Positions 1-7,127 of a stretch of 8,198 nt of DNA are shown piece after piece (position 1 is the stretch's first letter; each line of letters opens with the position of its first letter). Below the pieces are notes generated by a model that searched no databases, had not been told where the DNA came from, and worked only from the letters and a program-made list of their open reading frames with translations. A program made the translations under genes and the position numbers. Source of the DNA: Bacteroidota bacterium (GTDB lineage Bacteria; Bacteroidota; Ignavibacteria; UBA10030; UBA8401); the NCBI GenBank assembly GCA_030824175.1, contig JAVBYH010000249.1:1-8198 (forward strand), written 5' to 3'.

Positions 1-1
1 G

Positions 2-496
2 GTTCAGCCTGTGATTCACGGTGACGACGACGACGTCTCCACGCCTGCAGAGGCGCACGCCGTCCGTGAGATCGTCGTTGCCTGTGCCGTTGCTGTATGC
101 GCCGCCGTGAAACCAGACCATCACGGGCCGCTTCGCACGGTCCCTGAGCGCCGGTGTCCACACATTCAGCGTGAGGCAGTCCTCGCTCTCCACCAGGCTC
201 TTCCGATCGGCATCCGGTCTCGGCTTGGTCTGCTGCGGAGCGATCGCTCCGTACTCCACGCAATCGCGTACGCCGCTCCATGCCGGTGCGGGAACCGGCG
301 ACTTGAAACGCCGCGCCGCCGTGTTGGCGCCGTAGGGAATATTCTTGAACGCGCGTATGCCTTTGTCGACGTATCCACGGACAGCGCCGGAAGTCGTCGA
401 AGCGATTGGCGGCGCCTGTGCCGGCTGGGACGCGGCGAACGGAAAAGAACCGAAGAGGCAGAGCAAGGATGCAACGAGCGAGTGCGTGATGGTCAT
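2..496 (-). CDS. Type-B carboxylesterase, N-terminal part (cut by left window edge)
   Basis: This is a secreted alpha/beta-hydrolase esterase of the carboxylesterase type B / para-nitrobenzyl esterase family, which hydrolyses carboxylic esters. Only the first 165 codons are present; the frame runs off the left edge without a stop. Residues 1 to about 23 form a Sec-type signal peptide (short polar start, hydrophobic VASLLCLFGSFPF, then AAS). 'GAVRGY' and 'FKNIPYG' near residues 37-56 are the family's usual opening. 'SEDCLTLNVWTP' at 104-115 matches the type-B signature, 'VMVWFHGGAY' at 125-134 carries the HGG oxyanion-hole residues (130-132), and 'VVVVTVNHRL' follows near the cut. The catalytic Ser/Glu/His lie beyond the window, so activity cannot be judged. 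The ATG at 496 was chosen over an in-frame ATG at 520 because the likely -10 box lies between the two. There is no Shine-Dalgarno sequence. The gene is divergent from the GH31 gene; removal of acyl groups from the same glycan is plausible but inferred. Confidence 0.93.
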   Translation of the reverse strand, partial: MTITHSLVASLLCLFGSFPFAASQPAQAPPIASTTSGAVRGYVDKGIRAFKNIPYGANTAARRFKSPVPAPAWSGVRDCVEYGAIAPQQTKPRPDADRKSLVESEDCLTLNVWTPALRDRAKRPVMVWFHGGAYSNGTGNDDLTDGVRLCRRGDVVVVTVNHRLN

Positions 497-507
497 GGCT
501 GTCGGCG

Positions 508-536
508 ATTGTATGGGCATGCGAACGTGTTGTCGA
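508..536 (-). promoter_or_regulatory. Sigma70-like promoter of the carboxylesterase gene
   Basis: Read on the minus strand, TCGACA (plus positions 531-536; 5 of 6 match to TTGACA) is followed by exactly 17 bases and then TACAAT (plus 508-513; 5 of 6 match to TATAAT). The predicted transcription start falls near plus position 501, only about five bases before the ATG at 496, so the message would be nearly leaderless. This fits the lack of a ribosome binding site and argues against the in-frame ATG at 520, which lies inside the promoter spacer. The match is by eye and unproven. Confidence 0.45.
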
Positions 537-617
537 TACAATCTATGCAGAGGGGAAGCGATATGAAAGTATTTTTTTCCTATATTGTCCCGTTATCGTC
601 CTTACTCACGCACTCCT

Positions 618-622
618 AAGGG
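618..622 (+). promoter_or_regulatory. Ribosome binding site deciding the GH31 start
   Basis: AAGGG lies seven bases before the ATG at 630. The frame stays open upstream to a TTG at 585, but that codon has no ribosome binding site and would put 15 polar residues ahead of a typical signal peptide. The ATG at 630 is therefore the start. Confidence 0.7.
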
Positions 623-629
623 TCCGTTC

Positions 630-3600
630 ATGAAGAAACTACACATTGCCCTCATCGCTTTCATGCTCGCCCTCCCGGCCGTGTGTGCCGCGTGGGAGAA
701 TCCCATTGTTGTCGGGACCACCGCACGCTTCACGGTCATCACGCCGGGGTGCATACGGATGGAATACTCGGCGTCCGGCACATTCGTCGATGCCCGCTCG
801 CTCTTCGCGGTGAACAGGTCGGCGCGGTGGAACGGCTTTACGCTCACGCGCGCCGGCGGAACGACGACGATTGAAACGCCGAAGCTGAAGCTCGTGTACC
901 GGGCCGACGGCCGGACCTTCTCCGCAAAGAATCTCGAGATCATTGTGAAAGCAGCCACGGGCCGCACGCGGTGGACGCCCGGCATTGCGAACAGGCACAA
1001 TCTGGGAGGCACGAACCGCACGCTCGACGGCGTTGTCGAGGAGGTGCCGATCCAAAACGGACTGCTCTCGCGCGACGGATGGTACATGCACGACGACAGC
1101 CGCAGGCCGCTCCTCACGGGCGACTGGCAGATGCAGCGACCCGCGTCGTCGGGCACCGACTTGTATTTCTTCGCGTATGGAACGGACTACAAGGCCGCGC
1201 TCAAGGACCTCGCGGCGATAAGCGGAGGCGTCCCCCTCCCGCGAAAGTACGCGTTCGGCTCGTGGTATTCCCGGTACTGGCCCTATACGTCCGATGAATA
1301 CCGCGAGATCGTGGAGGAATACGACAGGAACGATTTCCCGCTCGATGTGATGGTGATGGACATGGACTGGCATAAGGACGGGTGGACAGGCTGGTCGTGG
1401 AACCGAAAGCTCCTGCCCGATGCCGAGGAACTCCTGACATGGTTCCACACGAAAAATCTCGCCGTGACACTGAACCTGCATCCCGCGGACGGGGTCGGTC
1501 CGCACGAGGACATGTACGGCGCGTTCATGCGCGAGATGGGCGTGGACGTGTCGAAGCATCCGGACAGCGTGCTGTCGTACGATGCCGCGAACAAAAAATA
1601 TATGGAAACGCTGCTGCGCCACACGCACGATCCCCTCGAGGATGCGGGTGTGGATTTCTGGTGGCTGGACTGGCAGCAGTTCGAGAAAACGCGGGGGAAT
1701 CCGGAACTGAACAATCTGGAATGGCTGAACGGCCTGTATTTCAAACAATCGCAGCGAAAGGGGCGGCGCGGCCTATCGTTCAGCCGCTGGGGCGGATGGG
1801 GCGATCATCGCAATCCGATCCATTTTTCCGGCGACGCCGGATCGAAGTGGCCGATGCTCGAATTTGAAGTGCCCTTCACGACGGCCGCCGGCAATGTCGG
1901 GTGTTTCTTCTGGTCGCACGATATCGGCGGGCACATGGGAGGATTCTTCCCGGAGACGAACTGCCGGTGGAACCAGTTCGGCGCGGTGAGCGCGGCGCTG
2001 CGGGTGCATTCCACGCGCGACGCGACGATGGACAAGCGGCCGTGGATCCGCGACAGCATCTACACCGTCTCGCAGCGCATCGCGTTTCACCTCCGGTCCG
2101 AGCTGTTCCCGTACATCTACAGCAGTGCACGGCGTTCGGTGACGGAGATGATACCGTTGACTGCGCCGATGTATATCGACCACCCGGAGAAGGACATCGC
2201 CTATGAGGTGCCGCAGGAGTACATGTTCGGCCCCGCGCTGCTCGCCGCGCCGATCTCGTCGCCTGGCATCGGGCCGGGGAAGGTCGCCGCGCAGCACGTA
2301 TGGTTCCCGGCCGGCACGTGGTATAACTGGTTCACGGGCGAGCGGTACGACGGTTCGGAGAAGATCCACAGCGTGCTTGCGGACATCAACGAGTTCCCCC
2401 TCTACGCAAAGGCCGGCGTGCCGGTGACACTTCAGCATTATACGAAGCGCATGGCGAGCGAGCCGCTGAAGGAGGTCGTGATCAGGACGTTCCCCGGCAC
2501 GAGGGGGGCGCGGACCTCCGCGGCGCTCTATGAAGACGACGGCGTCTCCCGCGCCTATGAAACAGGCAATTGTGCAATAACGGCTATAACGTATGAACGC
2601 GCCGGAGACCGGCACACGGTCACCGTTGGGCCCGCGCAGGGCCGGTACGACGGACAGGCGGCGTCGCGGTCGTACGTGATCGAAATCCCGTGCACGCGTC
2701 CGACGGCCGCCGCGACCGTGAATGGTGTTGATGCGGAGTGCACGTACGACGTCCGCCTGCAGATGAATCGCGTGACGACGAGAGGTTTTTCCGTCGGCGA
2801 TCGAGTCGTTGTCACCGTCACCGCTGCGGACGCCGACCCGTCGGTCGCGCGGTCGGCGGCCGAAATACGGAGAATGGCGGCCGTGCTGGGGAAGGGCGCG
2901 CCGACCGGCGGCAGAATCGACGACGCCGCGATGACCGCGCTGATGGAACAGCTGCCCGCCGGGAGCGCGGACAAGGCGGCGGCCCTCATGCGTGGAATTA
3001 CTGTCAAACCGAAGATCGGACGCGTGGAGGTGATACGCGGCGCCGATTCGAAAACGGAGGGCGCATTTAAACTTTCAATCGAGGATGTCTTTGGCCGCGA
3101 GAACACGCGTGTGCTCGACCGCACGTTCACACTTGCGAAGGGTGCGCGCATTTCGCTCCCCGTCCCGGAACAGCGCGTCGAACGCCTGGGCGTGACAACG
3201 GTCCGCTTCCTGACGCTTGACTATGCGTCGGGAGGGAAAAAATATTCGGTGCGCGAAAAGATCGCCGAGAAGGAATCGGCCGTGCGGCACTGGAACCTCA
3301 TCGGACCGTTCCCGTTCGACAAGCGCCAGGGCATCGCGGATGCCGTTTACGGTCCCGAGCAGGAATCGGTCTTCCCGATGGAGAAGACGTACGCCTCCGC
3401 GGGGGGCGCGGAGGTGCGATGGCAGAAGGGCGTGAGCGGACCGGAAGATGTCGTCGATCTCGGCGCATTGGTCAAGGGCACGGACTGCCTCGCCTACGCG
3501 CTCGTCTATCTCCGGTCCGATCGCCGTCAGCCGGTGAAATTCATGGCGAGCTCGGATGACGGGATAGAGATGTTCCTCAATGGCACGAAGATCCATTCGA

Positions 3601-3770
3601 ACAATGTGATGCGCGGGATCGATCAGGGCACGGACCGCGTGGACGCCCAACTGCGGAACGGCGTCAATACGCTTCTCGTAAAGATCTCGCAGGGGGCAGG
3701 GGGCTGGGCGTTCCGCATCAGGGCCGAGACGGACATTCCGATCGAAAGCTCGGTGACACCGTTCAACTAA
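630..3770 (+). CDS. Secreted GH31 family alpha-glycosidase with extra C-terminal beta-sandwich module
   Basis: This is a retaining exo-acting alpha-glycosidase of family GH31 (alpha-glucosidase/alpha-xylosidase type), 1046 aa, acting outside the cytoplasm. Residues 1-21 are a Sec signal peptide (MKKLHIALIAF...AVCAA); the Cys at 19 is not in a lipobox. An N-terminal mutarotase-like beta-domain runs to about 205. The TIM barrel (about 205-540) opens with 'FGSWYSRYWPYT', contains 'MVMDMDWH' (Asp246), the nucleophile motif 'WWLDWQQ' (Asp347), the probable acid/base in 'FSGDAGSKW' (Asp402) and 'SHDIGGHMGG'. C-terminal beta-domains follow, with a DUF5110-like part at about 615-690. A helical linker (about 740-788), a beta-rich stretch and a module from about 886 ('RHWNLIGPFPFD', 'SSDDGIEMFLNG') complete it. 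Most GH31 enzymes lack this tail. Substrate cannot be fixed: glucoside, xyloside, galactoside and other activities occur in the family. The amidase gene starts 36 bp downstream, probably in the same operon. Confidence 0.96.
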   Translation: MKKLHIALIAFMLALPAVCAAWENPIVVGTTARFTVITPGCIRMEYSASGTFVDARSLFAVNRSARWNGFTLTRAGGTTTIETPKLKLVYRADGRTFSAKNLEIIVKAATGRTRWTPGIANRHNLGGTNRTLDGVVEEVPIQNGLLSRDGWYMHDDSRRPLLTGDWQMQRPASSGTDLYFFAYGTDYKAALKDLAAISGGVPLPRKYAFGSWYSRYWPYTSDEYREIVEEYDRNDFPLDVMVMDMDWHKDGWTGWSWNRKLLPDAEELLTWFHTKNLAVTLNLHPADGVGPHEDMYGAFMREMGVDVSKHPDSVLSYDAANKKYMETLLRHTHDPLEDAGVDFWWLDWQQFEKTRGNPELNNLEWLNGLYFKQSQRKGRRGLSFSRWGGWGDHRNPIHFSGDAGSKWPMLEFEVPFTTAAGNVGCFFWSHDIGGHMGGFFPETNCRWNQFGAVSAALRVHSTRDATMDKRPWIRDSIYTVSQRIAFHLRSELFPYIYSSARRSVTEMIPLTAPMYIDHPEKDIAYEVPQEYMFGPALLAAPISSPGIGPGKVAAQHVWFPAGTWYNWFTGERYDGSEKIHSVLADINEFPLYAKAGVPVTLQHYTKRMASEPLKEVVIRTFPGTRGARTSAALYEDDGVSRAYETGNCAITAITYERAGDRHTVTVGPAQGRYDGQAASRSYVIEIPCTRPTAAATVNGVDAECTYDVRLQMNRVTTRGFSVGDRVVVTVTAADADPSVARSAAEIRRMAAVLGKGAPTGGRIDDAAMTALMEQLPAGSADKAAALMRGITVKPKIGRVEVIRGADSKTEGAFKLSIEDVFGRENTRVLDRTFTLAKGARISLPVPEQRVERLGVTTVRFLTLDYASGGKKYSVREKIAEKESAVRHWNLIGPFPFDKRQGIADAVYGPEQESVFPMEKTYASAGGAEVRWQKGVSGPEDVVDLGALVKGTDCLAYALVYLRSDRRQPVKFMASSDDGIEMFLNGTKIHSNNVMRGIDQGTDRVDAQLRNGVNTLLVKISQGAGGWAFRIRAETDIPIESSVTPFN

Positions 3771-3793
3771 CATTCTTTGAACAGCACAGGCAA

Positions 3794-3798
3794 AAGGA
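3794..3798 (+). promoter_or_regulatory. Ribosome binding site deciding the amidase start
   Basis: AAGGA ends eight bases before the ATG at 3807. An in-frame TTG at 3777, seven bases after the GH31 stop, would add ten polar residues before the twin-arginine signal and lacks a binding site, so the ATG is preferred. Confidence 0.7.
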
Positions 3799-3806
3799 CG
3801 GACACG

Positions 3807-5432
3807 ATGGACAGACGAATATTTTTGACGACAACGTCATGCGCCGGTCTCGCGCTGACGGCGATCGGCGCCGGCACGGCGGGCGCAGAGGCACAGACGA
3901 AGAAACGCGCGGTCCGGCCGAAGCCGGCGACTGAAACGTTCACGCTGAACGAGCTGACTATCGGCGCGCTGCAGGAACACATGCGAAAAGGGACGATGAC
4001 GTCGCGGTCCATCACGGCGCTCTACCTGAAGCGCATCGAGGCCATCGACGCGAACGGGATCCGGCTCAATGCCGTCATCGAGGTAAATCCCGACGCACTC
4101 GCGATAGCGGACAGCATGGACAAGGAACGGAAAACCGGCGCCGTGCGCGGTCCGCTGCACGGGATTCCCGTGCTCATCAAGGACAACATCAACACCGGCG
4201 ACCGCATGATGACGACAGCGGGAGCGCTCGCGCTCGCCGGGAACAAGGCTGCACACGATGCGTTCATCATCGAACGCCTGCGGGCGGCCGGAGCTGTGCT
4301 CCTGGGAAAAACAAATTTGAGTGAGTGGGCGAATTTCCGGTCCACCAGGTCCACGAGCGGCTGGAGCAGCCGCGGCGGACAGACGAAGAATCCGTGCGTG
4401 CTGGATAGGAACCCCTGCGGTTCCAGTTCAGGCTCGGGCGCGGCGGTCGCCGCGAATCTCTGCGCCGTCGCCATCGGCACGGAGACGGACGGGTCGGTCA
4501 TTGCACCGGCGTCCTTCTGCGGTATCGTGGGCATCAAACCCACGGTCGGACTCCTGAGCCGGAGCGGCATCATCCCCATCTCCAAGACGCAGGATACGGC
4601 CGGACCCATGGCCCGCACGGTGACCGACGCCGCGATACTGCTCGGCGCGCTCACCGGTGTCGACGCCGGCGATGCCGTCACGCGCGAGAGCACAGGGAAG
4701 GCGCACGCCGATTATACGGCCTTCCTCGACGTGAACGGCTTGAAGGGGAAACGAATCGGCATCGAGCGGTCGTTCCTTAAAGGGCATGAAGGCGTCGTCG
4801 CCGTCTACCGCCAGGCCATCGCTGCGATGACGAAGTTGGGGGCCGAGATCGTCGAGGTCGGGCTGATGGATGCATGCAAGGACCTGGGCGACGCCGAATC
4901 GGCCGTGCTCAAGTATGAATTCAGGGACGGCGTGAACGCCTACCTTGCGAAGGCCGCCGCGCCGGTGAAGTCGCTCGCGGAGGTGATTGCGTTCAACCGC
5001 GGGCACGAGGCCGAGGCGATGCCGTATTTCAAACAAGAGACGCTTGAATCGTGCGAGAAAAAGGGCGGCCTCGACAGCAGGGAGTACACAGACGCGCTCG
5101 CGAAGTCGACATCGGCGCGCGGCATCATCGACGGGATACTGATGGAGCACCGTCTCGACGCGATCTGCGGAACGAGCATCGGGCTGCCGAACTGCATCGA
5201 TCTTGTGAACGGCGATTACGACACGGGATTTTATTTTTGTCCTCCCGCGGCTATGGCGGGATATCCTCACATCACCGTGCCCATGGGAACGGTGCACGAG
5301 CTGCCCCTCGGATTGTCGTTCATCGCCGGCGCGTACGGCGAGCCGGCGATTCTCGCCGCGGCGTATGCGTACGAACAAGCGACGAAAAAACGGGCGGCAC
5401 CAACATTCATTCCGTCGCTCAATCCTGCATAG
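3807..5432 (+). CDS. Exported amidase-signature family hydrolase (peptide-amidase-like)
   Basis: This 541-aa serine hydrolase of the amidase signature family cleaves carboxamide bonds. The N-terminus (DRRIFL at 2-7, then a hydrophobic stretch to an Ala-rich cleavage zone near 28) resembles a Tat signal, so it probably acts in the periplasm or outside. All parts of the unusual Ser-cisSer-Lys triad are present: Lys125 in 'GIPVLIKDN', cis-Ser206 in 'NPCGSSSGSGAA' and nucleophile Ser230 in 'TETDGSVIAPASF'. The 24-residue spacing between the serines is the family norm. 'SEWANFRS', 'STSGWSSRGGQT' and 'GIVGIKPTVGL' strongly recall secreted peptide amidases such as Pam of Stenotrophomonas, which remove C-terminal peptide amides; this is closer than GatA, and no GatB/GatC genes are nearby. 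It sits 36 bp after the GH31 gene, so the two are probably cotranscribed. Its natural substrate is unknown; a glycopeptide or amidated sugar acid would suit the neighbours but is inference. Confidence 0.93.
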   Translation: MDRRIFLTTTSCAGLALTAIGAGTAGAEAQTKKRAVRPKPATETFTLNELTIGALQEHMRKGTMTSRSITALYLKRIEAIDANGIRLNAVIEVNPDALAIADSMDKERKTGAVRGPLHGIPVLIKDNINTGDRMMTTAGALALAGNKAAHDAFIIERLRAAGAVLLGKTNLSEWANFRSTRSTSGWSSRGGQTKNPCVLDRNPCGSSSGSGAAVAANLCAVAIGTETDGSVIAPASFCGIVGIKPTVGLLSRSGIIPISKTQDTAGPMARTVTDAAILLGALTGVDAGDAVTRESTGKAHADYTAFLDVNGLKGKRIGIERSFLKGHEGVVAVYRQAIAAMTKLGAEIVEVGLMDACKDLGDAESAVLKYEFRDGVNAYLAKAAAPVKSLAEVIAFNRGHEAEAMPYFKQETLESCEKKGGLDSREYTDALAKSTSARGIIDGILMEHRLDAICGTSIGLPNCIDLVNGDYDTGFYFCPPAAMAGYPHITVPMGTVHELPLGLSFIAGAYGEPAILAAAYAYEQATKKRAAPTFIPSLNPA

Positions 5433-5449
5433 TGCTTGGATTATGCGCA

Positions 5450-5528
5450 TGTAGGGCGAAACGGCGTTTCGCCCCGGTTCAAATATCGAACGATCATTCG
5501 GCAGGGCGAAATATCATTTCGCCCTACA
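5450..5528. repeat. Double-hairpin palindromic repeat with 12-bp terminal inverted repeats (MITE/REP-like)
   Basis: TGTAGGGCGAAA (5450-5461) is perfectly inverted at 5517-5528 (TTTCGCCCTACA). Each end is also a hairpin of its own. The left unit 5454-5474 is a 21-base palindrome with a single unpaired centre base. The right unit 5504-5524 has a 9-bp stem (GGGCGAAAT/ATTTCGCCC) and a 3-base loop. Between them lies a weaker GTTC...GAAC inverted pair (5477-5480 and 5488-5491). A TA dinucleotide flanks the GGGCGAAA ends on both sides, which would fit a TA target duplication, but the symmetry of GTA/TAC makes this ambiguous. There is no coding capacity. It resembles the short GTAGGG(G)CGA-type palindromes scattered between genes in many bacterial genomes. 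It fills most of the 109-bp gap between the amidase and GH125 genes and may alter mRNA stability or coupling there. Confidence 0.8.
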
Positions 5529-5541
5529 AAAAAAAATACCT

Positions 5542-6984
5542 ATGATACGAAGAAAATTTATTGTCGACAATTCGGTGCTGCTGGCCGGGCTCTCACTGCT
5601 TCCGGCGGCAGCCGTTCCCGCGCCGGCGTTTGCCGCTGAGCGGTTTCCCTCGCGCCGGCCGGCCCCGCACGCGCGCACGTTCAGGAGCGAGGCCGTCGAG
5701 GCGCAGATCGCCGAAATACGAAAGGCGATCGCCGACGAGGAGCTTGCCTGGATGTTCGAGAACTGTTATCCGAACACGCTCGATACGACGGTCGACCACG
5801 AGGTCATCGACGGGAGGCCGGACACGTTCATCATCACCGGCGACATCGACGCGATGTGGCTGCGTGATTCCACGGCGCAGGTATGGCCGTACATGCCCCT
5901 CATTAACAATGATGAGCGCCTCCGCGCGCTCATTCACGGGCTCGTGAACCGGCAGGTGCAGTGCGTCCTGAAGGATCCGTACGCAAACGCCTTCTATAAG
6001 GATCTCTCGAAGGAGTCCGAGTGGAAGAGCGACAAGCCGAGCCCCATGCCCGGCGTGCATGAACGCAAATGGGAGATCGATTCGCTCTGCTACGTCGTCC
6101 GCCTCGCGCACAGATATTATGGGCTCACCGGAGACGCATCCGTGTTCGATGCCTCGTGGGACAAGGCGATGCGCCTCATCGTCTCGACGTTCCGGACGGA
6201 GCAGCGGAAGGACGGCGCATCGCCGTACTCCTTCGAGCGCCAGGGCTCCAACACGATCGACGCGCCGCCCCACCTTGGGGCGGGAAACCCGGTGAAACCC
6301 GTCGGCCTCATCTGTTCCATGTTCCGCCCGTCGGACGACGCGACATGGCTCCCGTTCCTCATCCCCTCGAACATCTTTGCCGTCGTCTCGCTGCGCCAGC
6401 TTTCCGGCATTTACCGGACGGTGCTGCACGACGCGGCGTTCGCCGTGGAGTGCTCCGCGTTTGCAAACGAAGTGGACGCGGCAATCACCCGCTATGCGGT
6501 GGGACCGCACGGCGACTTCGGTACGATCTACGCGTACGAGGTGGACGGATTCGGCAACCGCCTCTTCATGGACGACGCGAACGTGCCCTCGCTCATGTCG
6601 CTGGCGTATCTGGGGGCGCATAAGCCGACGGACCCGCTGTATGCGAATACGAGGAAATTCCTGCTGAGCGATTCGAATCCGTACTATCTCAGGGGCACGG
6701 CCGGGGAAGGCCAGGCTAGCCCGCACACGGGGAAGGAAAAAATCTGGCCGATGGGCATCATCCTCCGCGCGATGACAAGCACCGATCCGGCGGAGATCGG
6801 CCGCTGCCTGCGCACGCTGAAACGGACGCATGCCGGAACGGGATTCATGCACGAAGCGTTTCATAAGGACAACCCCGACACGTTTAATCGGAAATGGTTC
6901 GCCTGGGCAAACACGCTCTTTGGCGAACTTATCGTGAAACTCTACAATGAACGGAAGGACATCCTGGCGAAACCTTTCGAATAA
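5542..6984 (+). CDS. GH125 exo-alpha-1,6-mannosidase, exported
   Basis: This 480-aa inverting exo-alpha-mannosidase of family GH125 (formerly DUF1237) removes terminal alpha-1,6-linked mannose from N-glycan- or mannan-type chains without a metal ion. Family landmarks are 'CYPNTLDTTV', 'FIITGDIDAMWLRDSTAQVWPY', 'HERKWEIDSLCY', 'RPSDDATWLPF', 'GEGQASPHTG' and 'MHEAFHKDNP...WFAWANTLFGELI'. By spacing relative to the characterised clostridial and streptococcal enzymes, Asp265 (or Asp266) should be the general acid and Glu438 the general base; this assignment is from memory of the family, not an alignment. Residues 1-31 are a signal with RR at 3-4 (IRRKF) and AFA|A at the end, so Tat-like; characterised GH125 enzymes are often cytoplasmic and shorter (about 430 aa). 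The ATG at 5542 has no Shine-Dalgarno sequence; it follows a run of nine A and the double-hairpin repeat. It probably acts with the GH31, amidase and esterase on one glycan. Confidence 0.95.
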   Translation: MIRRKFIVDNSVLLAGLSLLPAAAVPAPAFAAERFPSRRPAPHARTFRSEAVEAQIAEIRKAIADEELAWMFENCYPNTLDTTVDHEVIDGRPDTFIITGDIDAMWLRDSTAQVWPYMPLINNDERLRALIHGLVNRQVQCVLKDPYANAFYKDLSKESEWKSDKPSPMPGVHERKWEIDSLCYVVRLAHRYYGLTGDASVFDASWDKAMRLIVSTFRTEQRKDGASPYSFERQGSNTIDAPPHLGAGNPVKPVGLICSMFRPSDDATWLPFLIPSNIFAVVSLRQLSGIYRTVLHDAAFAVECSAFANEVDAAITRYAVGPHGDFGTIYAYEVDGFGNRLFMDDANVPSLMSLAYLGAHKPTDPLYANTRKFLLSDSNPYYLRGTAGEGQASPHTGKEKIWPMGIILRAMTSTDPAEIGRCLRTLKRTHAGTGFMHEAFHKDNPDTFNRKWFAWANTLFGELIVKLYNERKDILAKPFE

Positions 6985-7001
6985 AGGATTAACTCCTTTA
7001 T
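6981..7001 (+). terminator. Weak stem-loop overlapping the GH125 stop codon
   Basis: ATAAAGGA (6981-6988) and TCCTTTAT (6994-7001) form a perfect 8-bp stem with loop TTAAC. The stem is AT-rich and the following bases (catcctttcggg) are only partly T-rich, so it is a poor intrinsic terminator. It could equally protect the 3' end of the message. No better terminator is seen after the GH125 gene. Confidence 0.25.
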
Positions 7002-7026
7002 CATCCTTTCGGGCGATTGTATAGAC

Positions 7027-7127
7027 CGCTGTCCGTTCGTAGCTTAGGTAAAGATACGAATGGACGGTGTGACCGGCTGAATAGCGCCGCACTCCGGCGC
7101 TTCGGGTCATGCATAAAATACGGTCAC
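7027..7127 (+). promoter_or_regulatory. Structured leader (or small RNA) upstream of the small membrane protein gene
   Basis: Three helices are visible in the RNA. Helix A pairs 7027-7041 with 7055-7069 over 15 bp (three G-U pairs, no bulge) and may continue inside with CUU/AAG closing an AGGUA loop. Helix B pairs GTGACCG (7069-7075) with CGGTCAC (7121-7127). It encloses helix C, AGCGCCG/CGGCGCT (7083-7089 and 7095-7101) with loop CACTC. TGACC (7070-7074) can instead pair with GGTCA (7105-7109), so B and this alternative exclude each other. The 3' strand of B ends just before the ribosome binding site at 7134-7140. It matches no riboswitch class or tRNA that I recognise. G-U pairing in helix A suggests it works as RNA and not only as a DNA operator. 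Confidence 0.4.

Noticed and set aside
236..251. Perfect 16-bp palindrome CGGAGCGATCGCTCCG, which contains the cyanobacterial HIP1 octamer
   Set aside because: It occurs once, inside the esterase coding sequence where the codons explain it, and nothing else suggests a cyanobacterium.
581..586. TATATT as the -10 box of a GH31 promoter
   Set aside because: The -10 match is fair, but no acceptable -35 lies 16-18 bases upstream, so I did not list it as a promoter.
11..619. A 202-codon plus-strand open frame over the left edge
   Set aside because: The opposite strand encodes a clear carboxylesterase with signal peptide, EDCL motif and HGG motif, and the plus-frame product is Arg-rich without motifs.
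585..629. In-frame TTG extension of the GH31 gene by 15 codons
   Set aside because: It has no ribosome binding site, and it would put a polar, Arg-rich stretch before a clean signal peptide; the ATG at 630 has AAGGG at good spacing.
639..2615. Overlapping minus-strand open frames opposite the GH31 gene (639-1748 and 1773-2615)
   Set aside because: They are GC-driven shadows; the plus strand shows every GH31 motif in order without interruption.
4428..5450. A 340-codon minus-strand open frame opposite the amidase gene
   Set aside because: The Arg/His-rich, low-complexity translation has no recognisable domain, while the plus strand carries a full amidase triad.
5454..5524. The repeated hairpins as a CRISPR array or an intrinsic terminator for the amidase
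   Set aside because: There are only two units, in a terminal inverted arrangement and with no regular spacer. On the plus strand the second hairpin is followed by A residues, not T, so it is not an intrinsic terminator.
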